Shown one piece after another: positions 52,921 through 63,073 of a stretch of DNA of 64,000 nt (positions are counted from its first letter, which is position 1; each line of letters starts with the position of its first letter). The notes below the pieces were generated by a model. It was not told the origin of the DNA, searched no databases, and saw nothing but the letters and a program-made list of their open reading frames with translations. The position numbers were made by a program, and so were the translations under genes. Source of the DNA: Fistulifera solaris (lineage: Eukaryota; Bacillariophyta; Bacillariophyceae; Naviculales; Stauroneidaceae); the NCBI GenBank assembly GCA_030295235.1, contig AP026173.1, forward strand, positions 62,001 to 126,000, in the 5' to 3' direction.

Positions 52921-55900
52921 ATGAAAACGAAAGGCGCCAGCATTACGTTTCAATTTCAAGGACTGGCTGGATTGCTCGTCGATTCATCGCGGACGGAAGC
53001 CCGCAAAATCCGTGCGTTGATCCGCATTTTCGATAAGAATGATTTGTTGGCAGTCTCTTCTTGTTCGACTTTTTTACAAAAATCTCCGACCGAAGATGCT
53101 TCTAGCAATTTAGTGCGACACGTGGCTGTTTGGGAAGAGAATTCTGTCACTGTTAGCAGCACGCGTCACTTGTTGCGATTGCACATTCTGTTGAAATTTC
53201 CTTCCGGAAGTACTTTGTCGGTCGGACAATGTGACTGGACTCCTTCCTCGCAGGAAAATTTGCAAGTTCGCGCCTTTCGTTGGGAAGAAGCGGCCGTCAA
53301 AATGGATACAGAAGGAGATGCGGTGTTGCGGGTGCGTGTCACGCACAATTTAACGACAAAGAATACCACGCCCCTCCACGACAGTTTGGGTTCACTCGAT
53401 TATTCCTTTTCGCAAAGTGAAACCATGCTGGATACTACCGATTTAGTAGGATTTGCCGTCGAAGGTGACAAGCCGAAAAGTCCCACAGTGCGGAAACCGA
53501 AGGATCGTCTAATAAAAACAAATACGGATCGCTTTGTCTCTACCAACATGTCACCGGCCATGGCCATGGATCCATTGGCGATACGGCGCTTATTTCGAGC
53601 GCGACCCGAACCGGTCGTGGTGAATGAGCCGAAGAATGAAGAGTCTTCCGTCCAGTCCACGGATAGCGGTTTGATTATTATTGTGGAACAGGAGAAAGAG
53701 TCGCCGCCTCCGCTCAAGTCGGCGTCAGTGACTGTGTCTCCCGAGCATTTGGACTATTTGGCGAAAAATAAAACCCAAGTCTTAGGACCTTCCTCTTCCC
53801 AGTCCAGTCACGATCATGAAGGTCCTCCCGTTCGAGCGGTCACACCGACCCCCGAATTGCCTCCGGTGGAGTCCATCGAGTTTATTGAGAAACAAGAAAC
53901 GGCGAAAATAGTCCCTGCGGTAACTCCCGAAAAAGCGGTTCCAAGTCCAGCACCCACCAAAAAGAAGAAGTCGTCGAAGCGTCTGTTTCATTCCAAAAAG
54001 AAGAAAAAGAATGACAAACGACAAAAGTCGTTGCTGGCTCTGGAAGACCGAGATGAAATCAAACCGCAGGACGTTTCGCCCGTTCCGAAACGGTTTGCGA
54101 AAATCAAGTCGTTTTTCAAACGACCGTGGACGAGCGAGAAACTGTACTGTGAAGAGGGTCATGCTGCCCCAGTATCGAAGGGAAAAGAAGTCAAAGTAGA
54201 TGCTACGGAAATGAATTATGCTCTACTCAGTGCCTCAAGTTGCAAGCCTCCTCCCGAAGACGAATCGACCGATCTGAGTCGCAGCGGGGAGGCACGGAGT
54301 GAGTCTCTCCTGCAAGTGAGAGACCAAAACGTTACACCGGTGGATGAGTTTTACAGCTCCGCTTTGATGGAAAATTATTTTTCGGGCAAGCCCTGTGTCG
54401 ACGGTGCTGCCCACATCACTCCCGAGACGGTCACTACTGTGGCTACGACTCCCGAGCGGGCGGTGAAAGCGCTGTTGCACCAACCCTTTCTCGGAGAAGA
54501 GACACCCGATGCTCCGAATGTTCCAAACTCAGAGGACATTAATGTAGGAACACACTCTCTTGCCTGTACCGATTGCTCGCTAGTACAGATAGGAGACGAT
54601 GGTGAGGGTGATAACCTTTCCGCGATTCCGGAAAAGAGTAGCCCGACGAGCTCGTCCAGCAACAACTGGTCGAATGGTACACCCGTTCATGTAGCCCCCG
54701 TTAGGAAGGATGAAGATCCTGCCATTACAGCTAATCGTCGCACGATAGGTGCATCCACATCGTTCGACGCCGAAATCCACGGTACACCTGTCTCCAACGA
54801 TCTTGCGTCACAAGAAAATCAGCAAGACAACGGGACTTCACCGCTGTGCAAAGAAAACAACAATTGGGAAGCATTTAATGGAAGTTTCGCAGCTGAACAA
54901 CCGTGGGTTGCTTCCGCCTTTAACAGTTCCGAATCAGCGTTCAGTGAAATTTCTCTGCATTGGCGGCAGAAACAAGACAACAGCGAGCCTCAAGAGCCAA
55001 TGTGGGAAAGCCTCTTGATACCTCCAGTGGAAGATACTATGAATGGACACGTACACGGAAAGAGGATACAGATTCAACTGAAGTCATCCCCGCAAGACAC
55101 GTCTCAATCTTATGATTCACAACTTACATCGACCCAGCCTGTTGGTCCGTGTTCAATAGAATCCATCATTAGCGACAAAATGAATTTGCAAACAGCGAGC
55201 GACGAAAGTAATGCGTTGTTTTTCTTACGTGCTGGCGATGAAGCAATCAAAAACAAGCAATCAGAAGACGGAGATCAATGGATTGTTTTTGACGACAAAG
55301 CGAGACTGGGAGGAGCATGTGCTTCTCATGTAGTGAATGAGGATGATGATGAAGAAGTCGTCCTTTTCATAAAGATACCGATGTTCATGGAATAGGCTCA
55401 CTGGTCGACTGGAATGTTGGGGAAGTCTTCGATCCAACAGATGCGTTCGAAGATGCTGTTCAGGATCTGGACACGGTCTCGGACAAGGGAGATGACGTGA
55501 TCGTCACAACTACGCAAATGAATCTGGATTATTCGATATTGAGTGAAGAGCTCATGATGGACTTGCTGCCATCTAGGAATGCGACGCCCGAGCGTACCGT
55601 CGACGCGTCACCTGGACGCATGGCCTTTTGCTTTCCAAATCGCCCAAGACGCCATTCCCTCTTGCGACTCGTCCGGCAGAATCTATCGACACTGATAAGG
55701 AAATGACAAAAGTGAAGTCATGGCAAAAACCAAAACACAGACTAAGACATTTGCTCGTCGACTAAAAGACGGCCTTTTCGGGATACTGGTTTGCGGATCA
55801 CACGTCAAAGTGTTGTCGACAGACGACGATGATGATGAGCATGAAAGCGATGATGACAGTCACTCTTATGCAGACTCGTATCCTATTTGGTCACAGTCTC

Positions 55901-56166
55901 GTAATCGGAATAGTGCGAAAATAGTGGCAAGGAAGAAGGGAATGCACGCCTCGAAAAAACGACGAGTTGTGCAAAACAGACCTAGCAACAACAAGAAGGA
56001 ATCGATACCACCTTCTCATCTAGGCAAGCAACGAGATTACCGAATGCACAAGACGTTCAGTGACGGTGGCTCTCCTCCAATCCATGACCGAGTTCTATCC
56101 CCCGCTTTGTCGGATGCAGAAGATCTCGCTTGGGCGAAAGCGAGCGCATCCCGACACTGGGTTTAA
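52921..56166 (+). CDS. C2-like/disordered-tail family, member 6 (long), three frame breaks
   Basis: The longest member, 1082 residues after adding one base to each of three runs: T4 at 55364-55367 (VLFHKDTDVHGIGSLVDWNV), T4 at 55626-55629 (GRMAFLLSKSPKTPFPLATR) and A4 at 55732-55735 (KVKSWQKPKTQTKTFARRLK). Family domain: ITFQFQGLAGLLVDSSRTEA, IRALIRIFDKNDLLAVSSCS, KSPTEDAS, VRHVAVWEEN, LRLHILLKFPSGSTLSVGQC, and MDTEGDAVLRVRV. The tail has a Lys-rich patch (KKKKSSKRLFHSKKKKKNDK), many SP/TP sites and acidic stretches (LSTDDDDDEHESDDDS). The first 824 residues are one open frame. Sequence composition alone does not show localisation; the Lys-rich patch could be a nuclear signal. Function unknown. 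Confidence 0.65.
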
Positions 56167-56429
56167 CCATCGCACTCGTTCTAACCTCGACGACCCTATG
56201 CTGCTGTAGACCTAAAATTCCGCATCTATTAATGTAACACTTGTTCTTTACTCTTTCTCTAGACTAGGTGTTTGCCGAAACGTTTCCCACCTCGCTTTGG
56301 CTTTTTCATTTCCTCACCTTCTCTGGAGTGACGACCGCACGACAGACAGCCCATAGTTTTTTAACACGCCTTTTTTTTTTAACGCGGAAAATTTTGTTGT
56401 TGATCTTTCGCAAAAGAAGATAAATATAA

Positions 56430-57263
56430 ATGCATAGCAATAGATTGCTAGAAACTACCACACATCGTTCTTTTCCTTGTTATTATAGCGATTTTCTTAT
56501 GATGTCACACGATATTCTCTTATCGGAATGTCAAGATCCCAGCTGCCAGGCGGCTGCGATTTATCAATGTCCTCGATGTCAATTCCGTTCATGTTCGTTA
56601 CGTTGCTGTCAAGCACACAAGCAAAGAATAAAGTGTAACGGCAAACGAGATCGTACGCAGTTTCTACCGATGAATCAAATGAGTGATGCGACGTTGACGA
56701 GCGACTATTTCTTTTTAGAAGATGTCATGCGACAAGTCAAAAAGCCGCGTCTGTCGCCCGCAATAATTCAAAATAATACAACCGAGACGCATCCTTTACT
56801 ACAACCAGTCGATAAAATGGATCGGTTTCAACGACCGCCGCAACATTACCCTCCAAAAGTCCGGAAGTTAGTACAGGCGGCAGCATCACGAGGGACTCGT
56901 ATTATGATTCAACCCTCCGGCCTTTCGAGGCATCAAGAGAATCGATCGTACGTGAACAAAGAAGGGATTATTTATTGGAATGTGGAGATTATAACCATTA
57001 TGGAGGGGTCTGGTAAAGAGAGGGAACGGGTTTTAACAGGTCCTGTTGCAGAAACGTCTCCCGTCCGCGATGTTGTGCCGATTGCCATACCCACTGGCTT
57101 TGCATATTATCTTCGTCGCTTTCCTTCCGTCGCCCACCAGCCTGTAAATATCGATTGCACGTGGAAAGAAGTTCTTCAAGATATGACCATTATTGAGTTT
57201 CCGACCCTGTATATTGGTCCCAAATCGAAATTTTCTCAAGCAATTGCAGAAATGGAATCGTGA
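56430..57263 (+). CDS. BCD1: Box C/D snoRNA assembly protein BCD1 (ZNHIT6-like)
   Basis: 277 residues, or 253 from the ATG at 56502 (MMSHDILLSE). A HIT-type zinc finger lies at ~34-69: ECQDPSCQAAAIYQCPRCQF, then RSCSLRCCQAHKQRIKCNG, with the expected CxxxxC, CxxC, C, C, H, C ligands. RTQFLPMNQMSDATLTSDYF, FLEDVMR after the finger is a hallmark of BCD1, which helps assemble box C/D snoRNPs with NOP58 and R2TP. The C-terminal half (LVQAAASRGTRIMIQPSGLS, IIYWNVEIITI, VNIDCTWKEVLQDMTIIEFP) also fits the family, down to the TLYIGP end. The frame is intact. Confidence 0.85.
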   Translation: MHSNRLLETTTHRSFPCYYSDFLMMSHDILLSECQDPSCQAAAIYQCPRCQFRSCSLRCCQAHKQRIKCNGKRDRTQFLPMNQMSDATLTSDYFFLEDVMRQVKKPRLSPAIIQNNTTETHPLLQPVDKMDRFQRPPQHYPPKVRKLVQAAASRGTRIMIQPSGLSRHQENRSYVNKEGIIYWNVEIITIMEGSGKERERVLTGPVAETSPVRDVVPIAIPTGFAYYLRRFPSVAHQPVNIDCTWKEVLQDMTIIEFPTLYIGPKSKFSQAIAEMES

Positions 57264-57365
57264 ATGTGTTGAGGCGCTTTTCCTAGTCGTGTTCGAATGC
57301 TACAACCAAACTAAGAAAATGAAGATTTGAGATTAAATTTACAACTGTTGCCTTGTACCTCTAGC

Positions 57366-59083
57366 CTATTGTATCGGTATTGTGAAAATATCCGTATGCA
57401 CTATTGAATCCAGAGAAGGAAAGAACTGTCTCCCTCTCTGCCCTAATTGTGCTTGCAGCACAGGGAAATTCACCCACGATGCTGGTGTGTGCCCTTGTAT
57501 TTGAACTGGTTGGGCAGTCACAAAATCGATTTGGCCACCCGTGGTGTCGGCTTCTTGGCAACCGACCGTCGCAATCGATTGACCCATCGATCGAGCCATG
57601 GCTACCGCAGCCGCCACTACGGTGCAGCAGTTGTTGGTACTATAAACAGCATTAACTTCCTCTTCCACCAATATGTTGAAAAGCTCTTCGACGGGAGAAT
57701 CTTCGGCACAAGATACTCCGATGATGGGCCGAATGGAATCTTCGCCCAGCTCGGAGTAGTAGGCAACGCAACGCTCTCCAATAAACTCCAAATCCGTGCG
57801 GCCATTGAAGCATAGAGGCTTGGCTTCCTTGCCATCCAGCGCGTCCTTTGTAAACTTGGCAGCCATAACTCCAAAGTCGGCGTCGTTGGTCACGCCCACG
57901 TAGGGAATCAGTAGTTCACCAGATACGAGTGCCTCCGCCACAATATTGTTGTAGCCAGCATTAAATACACCGATGGATGGCAAAGCTGGATCCTTCGTTA
58001 TAAAGCGAATTTCGTTGATCAGCTGCTGCTCGCTGGTCGGATCGCTCACCATCATAGCGACAACATTTTGAAAACTACTCGCCAATACGGTGACGTCGGT
58101 AAGGATGTCCGACGGTGAACGGGCACTCGGTTCGTATCCTGTCATGACAAAGCACGCGTCACTTTGTTCGCTGGTTGTTGCAATCTGCTTGTAAATTGCA
58201 TCCCAGAAAGGTTCTAAACCGCTGCTGGTATCATTGCTTGGAAGAGCATGAGTCACATAGATTCCAAGAGGCCCCTCATAATTGCAACACGAAGGTGGAT
58301 TCACAGTGATAACTTCAGGGACAATGTCGAGTATCGCGGTTGCTACGGCACTTCGACAGCCAGGCTCAGGAATGACTTCATCATCGTTTACGATATCATC
58401 ATCCTCCAAAATATCGTCATCGTCCCGGTTGCCTCCGCCTCCTCCGCCACCGTCATTTCCCTTGCCTTTTCCTTTGCCCTTTCCGTCACTCGAACTGCTG
58501 CTTTTGCTTCTCTTAGAAAGTTTCTCCATCTGCTTCTTGCTTTGCTTTGTTCGATGTTTCTTTCTCGCAGAATGATTGTTTTTGGAGGATGACTTTTTCT
58601 TATCTTTGGAACCATCTCCGCTATTTTCTCGCTTTGCTGAGTTGTTACTTTGGGGTCGCTTGCTCCCTTTTGGTTCGACAGGGGTGCTTGGACTACCAGA
58701 ATCTTTGTTGGATTTGTTAGCAGGAGTACCCGGGCTACCTGAGTCATTGTTAGGCTTACTAGCAGGAGCACTTCCAGACTTATCAGCAGGAGAGCTCGGC
58801 CGCCCGTTACTTTTGCTCTGTTCCTTTACCGAGATTTTTTTGCTAGTGTCTGATCCTTTTGACGTTTGCTATCTATCTCCCTCTCTCTCTTCTTGTCTCT
58901 TTCACCTCTGTCAGTATCTCTGTCTACTTTCTCGCTGTCTCTCTTCCCCGAGAATCCACGAAATCTCCACCTAAGTTCTCTTTGATGATCTAATTCCCTA
59001 TATCCCCGCTGCGCGTCTACGCTATTCTCGACTGCCACCACGGCCACTAAGAGGACAATAAACAGCTTCCTCATGTCTTTCAT
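57366..59083 (-). CDS. Secreted periplasmic-binding-protein-like protein, member 1, one frame break
   Basis: The signal peptide MKDMRKLFIVLLVAVVAVEN (ATG at 59083, second at 59074) is followed by a charged region (SEKVDRDTDRGERDKKRERE). The frame then needs one more A in the A7 run (T7 at 58835-58841) to continue as ISVKEQSKSNGRPSSPADKS, through a long Ser/Lys/Gly linker with a (GK)n(G)n stretch, into a ~320-residue globular domain. Total 572 residues. The domain has the type-1 periplasmic-binding fold: CCNYEGPLGIYVTHALPSND, FWDAIYKQI, GVFNAGYNN, GVTNDADFGVMAAK, LCFNGRTDLEFIGERC, VYSTNNCCTVVAAAVA, PVQIQGHTP. Bacterial members bind sugars or autoinducers (Peripla_BP_4 group). Cys are extra, as fits an extracellular eukaryotic version. 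Ligand unknown. Confidence 0.65.
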
Positions 59084-59500
59084 GACCTTTCTCTCTGAGG
59101 TGCAAATTGCTGTGTTGTTTTGGTTTGTTTGACGGCAACTGAGAGGCACGATGGTCTTCGCGACTTGGCAATTCATCAAATGAAATTGTGGCGAGGTGCG
59201 CCGGAAAAATTTGCGTTTGTCGGGAAAGTTCAAAAACTCGTGCATTTAGTACAATAGTGATGTCGCAGACACAAAGTCACTATGGGCCCAATGTCCGTTG
59301 AAGAATTCAGAGCGCAAAAATTCTAGTACTAAACGAAATTGTGGAACAGATGGGCGATGGACGGAATACGGAATACCGAATACCTCTACGATGTTGAAAA
59401 TACAACTAGGTAAGCCATCGGCACTCAGCAGCATGATGGGGCAAAAGCTAACATCAAAACCACCTATAGAGTAATGATACATTGGAACAAGTAATTGCTT

Positions 59501-60808
59501 TTACAGCAAGGTAACAAGCACGTCTGTACGCACCACTGACTTTGGCGATGGAAAGAATGCTTCGATCATGTCGTAATCCTCACGAACGAGAGCTTGTAGC
59601 GGAAGATTTATTTGACTCATAACGTGAAATGCCTGTAATGCCAAAGAGGGTCCGATCATGAATGCAGCATCACCAATCCTCTCATCCATGCATCCGACTG
59701 TTACAGGCCATTCGGTCATTTGTCTTGCAGCTTTCACCGCCAGGGAACAGCACTCGCCGTGCGCGTACACTGCTGTGATCCGGTTGACTTCGTACAGCTC
59801 CGCTAGCCTCAACGAACTGGACTTGCTAGAGCATTCCAATCCAGTCGGCGGCCACAATGGAGCTTTTTTGCCGAACCCATCGTAATACATCTTACAACGC
59901 TCTCCAACAAATGGTAGATCCGTTCGTGCATTCAAACATAGTGCAACTACATCATTTTCCTCCATTCCTTGTTTGACAAGTTGCAGCGTCGTTTCGGCTG
60001 CCCGCGCGCCGTAAACATCCTCAGTGGTGCTGCCAATGTATGGCAAGGGGGACTGACCTGACACAAGTGCCTCCGCCAAAACCGTCTCGTAGCCTCGATT
60101 GAAAATAGCCACCAACGGACCAAATGTGAGATTATCAATCTTTCTTAAGGTTTCAATCAACGTCAGATCGTTTTTTCTGTCATTCGGATTTGTCGTAAAA
60201 AGAATAGGAACCTGATCATTGGTCGCAGCAACCGTATTTACATCGACTAGAATCGTTGTAACTGATCGTGAGGTCTGGTCCACATCAATCCCCGTCATGA
60301 TAAAGCACACATTCTTGGCGGCTGCCTTATGCAGCTGTCGATAAAATTCTTCCCAGTACGATTCCATCTTGCCATCCTCGTATAAGCCATGTGTCACAAT
60401 GACTGCTGTGGGTCCGAAATAGGAGCAGCAACGACGTGGAGTATATGTCACGACATCTGGCACACGTCGCTTAATTTGATCGGCAATCAGACTGCTGCAA
60501 CTGTTGGCTGGGTTGTCGTCTTCATTTTCTTCTTCGTCATCTCTATCTCTATCATTGTTGTTATTTTCTTGTCTGCCTTTGCCACTCTTTCTACTGCCAT
60601 CGTACGATTCACTGTGCGATCTGTCATACGAATACGCCTTGTATTTCTTTAAACTCCGATGCACCGTTGTATTCGATGGCACTTGACCATGTGATAGTGT
60701 TGCTGCAACAAGAAACAGAAGCAACAAGAGCTGTTGTGACGGCATTTTTCTCATGGTGAACTTTAAAATGGGGCCGAGAGCGAGGGACTTTATTTCGATT
60801 GCCATCAT
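59501..60808 (-). CDS. Secreted periplasmic-binding-protein-like protein, member 2
   Basis: Frame intact, 435 residues; the ATG at 60754 gives 417 and a better signal peptide (MRKMPSQQLLLLLFLVAATL). A charged disordered segment (YDRSHSESYDGSRKSGKGRQ, NNNNDRDRDDEEENEDD) leads into a ~320-residue domain homologous to that of member 1: CCSYFGPTAVIVTHGLYEDG, YWEEFYRQL, AIFNRGYETVLAEALVSGQS, YIGSTTEDVYGARAAE, LCLNARTDLPFVGERCKMYY, VYAHGECCSLAVKAARQM, and a VVRTDVLVTLL end matching IVHTDIFTIPI. Same strand and ~420 bp from member 1, so a tandem duplication. Type-1 periplasmic-binding fold is assigned by pattern; ligand and role are unknown. Confidence 0.7.
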   Translation of the reverse strand: MMAIEIKSLALGPILKFTMRKMPSQQLLLLLFLVAATLSHGQVPSNTTVHRSLKKYKAYSYDRSHSESYDGSRKSGKGRQENNNNDRDRDDEEENEDDNPANSCSSLIADQIKRRVPDVVTYTPRRCCSYFGPTAVIVTHGLYEDGKMESYWEEFYRQLHKAAAKNVCFIMTGIDVDQTSRSVTTILVDVNTVAATNDQVPILFTTNPNDRKNDLTLIETLRKIDNLTFGPLVAIFNRGYETVLAEALVSGQSPLPYIGSTTEDVYGARAAETTLQLVKQGMEENDVVALCLNARTDLPFVGERCKMYYDGFGKKAPLWPPTGLECSSKSSSLRLAELYEVNRITAVYAHGECCSLAVKAARQMTEWPVTVGCMDERIGDAAFMIGPSLALQAFHVMSQINLPLQALVREDYDMIEAFFPSPKSVVRTDVLVTLL

Positions 60809-61479
60809 CTTTTTCGATTTTGTGAGAGGAAGGCCTCCGTCATGTTTTCGGTGAGAAGACTCAAAATTGTCGTCTCAAGCGGTATCCGTTGCTGATTGCT
60901 GGTGTACACTTTTAACTTTTGACGTTATATTTTATATTTTGTCGTTTTTCGTCGTTGTCGAAGTCAAACGGTTTCTCAACCCTGATGATTAACAACAGTG
61001 CGACGCTTTCTAAATTTATGTTTATGCGCTTCACAGTGACGGATAATTCACGACTAAAGATAAAGACTTAACATCCATCTGTCATCGTTCGTCGTGCTAT
61101 GCCATACGTCTAAATAGAAAACACCAAGTTCAAAATTCAACATTTACTTATCGATTAGCGTTCGCAGTTGACGTTTCGAAAGATGAAATGACGAAACAGA
61201 ACAAATTCCTTGACTTTTCGATGCTTCATCAATTATTCTGTCACTACATTTTGTATCACTGATTTCTGTTTTGTTTACTCAGATTTTCCGATATACAGTC
61301 AGTAGTCAGTAGGAGTTGGCGATTATAGCGAGTCAGTGTTTCTATCGTGTATACAAAAAGTGCTTGTTTCTTCCCACGACCCATCGTTGGCGATTTTGAT
61401 TTTGGGAACTTATCGAGAAATAAGACCTGCACTATCTCGGGCATTTTCCATTTTCTTTCCTTTCTTTTATTTTTTAAAA
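60809..61479. other. Intergenic, divergent promoters, nothing seen
   Basis: Separates the binding-protein-like gene from the haloperoxidase-like gene. No repeat or gene is recognised. Confidence 0.45.
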
Positions 61480-62955
61480 ATGAGCGTCAAGAAAGGGCTG
61501 GTACGTCTTGTCTTTTTTGTCATGGGGCGTTTCGTTTTGTCTCTCCGAAAGTGCGCTGTCTTCCGATCAAGCTCCACCGAGGATCTTGCGAAACCACAAC
61601 CGAGGAGACGAATCGACCGAAGATCCTTCGCATCGCGCCCACCGTTCGAAACCAAGAAATCATGAAGCGAAACCCAACACGCGATCGGGTCGCAACACGT
61701 CCCGTGGTCATTCCGCCACGAGACCTTCGACGCCAAGAACGAATTCACGTCGATCCGACCGACCAGCCGAGAATCGTCCCGTTAATGATGACGATGATGA
61801 TTCCAAGCCATCCAAAGCAGGTGGACATCATTCTGGATCTCGAAAGACCTCCAGACCAACGCCAAGTCCGGAAACAAATCCGCCGACCGCGTCCCCCGTT
61901 GAGGAAGGTGATTTGAACGTTCGATTCAACAAAATCACTTACCCCGACGGCGAACCGGCCGCATTGCAACTCCCTTTGACCATGGAAGACTATCCCATCA
62001 CTGCCGAAACGGGTGCCATACTGCGGACCCAATCGCTGGCGGACGCGGTTGTGCTTGAAGATGACTTTGACATGCGGGGCAAGGATCCCTCCCGCTACGT
62101 CAATGCGCTGGGTGGGCCGCCGACCTTTCCCAACGAAGATCCCAATCATCCCTTTTGGGATGATTTGGAAGAAGTGGTTGATTATCAAATCATTCGACGA
62201 GAAAACGGTACCACTCCGTTCACACTTCCCATGATCTGGGATGGCTACGATATTAACGATGTTGCCGATGCCGTTCACAACAAATATCCAGGAGGTCACC
62301 AAGCGACACTTTTGGGATGGCTGTACAAGGATGGTTTGGAAGTAGACTATGATGTGATGCCGTTCCGTTCCAACCGCGACATTGTCAGCTTGCAATTCCG
62401 TTTTGCCTACTTGAACACGTGGGCCATCGAATGCGTGGGAGCGGTCAATTTCTGCATCAAATGGGCTTACGGACGACCCCGTCCCGAAGAAGTGGCGTAC
62501 CAGATTGCCACGGGACAAATTACGCAAGGTGTCTCGGAGGAATTGCAAGGCAAGATTGCGTCGATGAATTTGGAAAACGCCACGAGTTTCACCGCGTACC
62601 CCGAAGGTTCGCCGTCGCATCCCGCCTGGCCGGCCATGCACTCGGCCGCCAGTGCGGCTTCTTTTGGATTTCGGTCGTTGCCAATTTAACGCCCGAACAG
62701 TACTGTGAAGCACTGCGGGTGGATTACGCGGTGGCGTATGCCCGAACGGTCGCCGGTGTCCATTACCCGACCGACAACATTATGGGCTTGAATTTAGGTC
62801 AAATGATCTTGGCCGATCGTATGCCCGATCACTTTGCCGAAAGTTTCGGTACGGATAGAGCCAAAATACAAGCGAAGATTGATCGCATGCGATTTGATTG
62901 GAATGATTTCAATGTCGATGATTGTTCGATTGCCGGAGTTCCCATTGTGGCGTAG
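61480..62955 (+). CDS. Secreted vanadium-haloperoxidase/PAP2-superfamily enzyme, two frame breaks
   Basis: Starts MSVKKGLVRLVF, and removing one T from the T6 run at 61513-61518 continues LSWGVSFCLSESALSS, a good signal peptide. Adding one T to the T4 run at 62662-62665 joins the catalytic halves. Total 491 residues. A basic Ser/Arg/Pro/His-rich segment precedes the enzyme domain. Superfamily motifs are all present: KWAYGRPRPEE (Lys and Arg of the first phosphate/vanadate motif), PSHPAWPAMHSAASAAS (SxxH motif as MHSA) and ARTVAGVHYPTDN (RxxxxxH motif with the catalytic His). The AGVHYPTDN block is closest to vanadium haloperoxidases; acid phosphatases share the core. It would oxidise halide with H2O2 outside the cell, or hydrolyse phosphate esters. 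The frame repair falls inside AASAASF-WISV and restores the expected helix. Confidence 0.75.
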
Positions 62956-63073
62956 AACGATGGATGGAACCGTACCATCTTTTGAGACGTCGTAAGACGT
63001 TTTGAACAGGATATAATTCTTAAAAGGAGATTATATTATATAACTACTATTCAAGCGCTGCTTCTTGTCGCTT

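Noticed and set aside
57366-60808. Bacterial contamination because of the periplasmic-binding fold
   Set aside because: Signal peptide, long Ser/Lys/Gly spacer and extra Cys, plus the same contig carrying DCP1, BCD1, bZIP and histone genes, show that the genes are resident in a eukaryotic genome.
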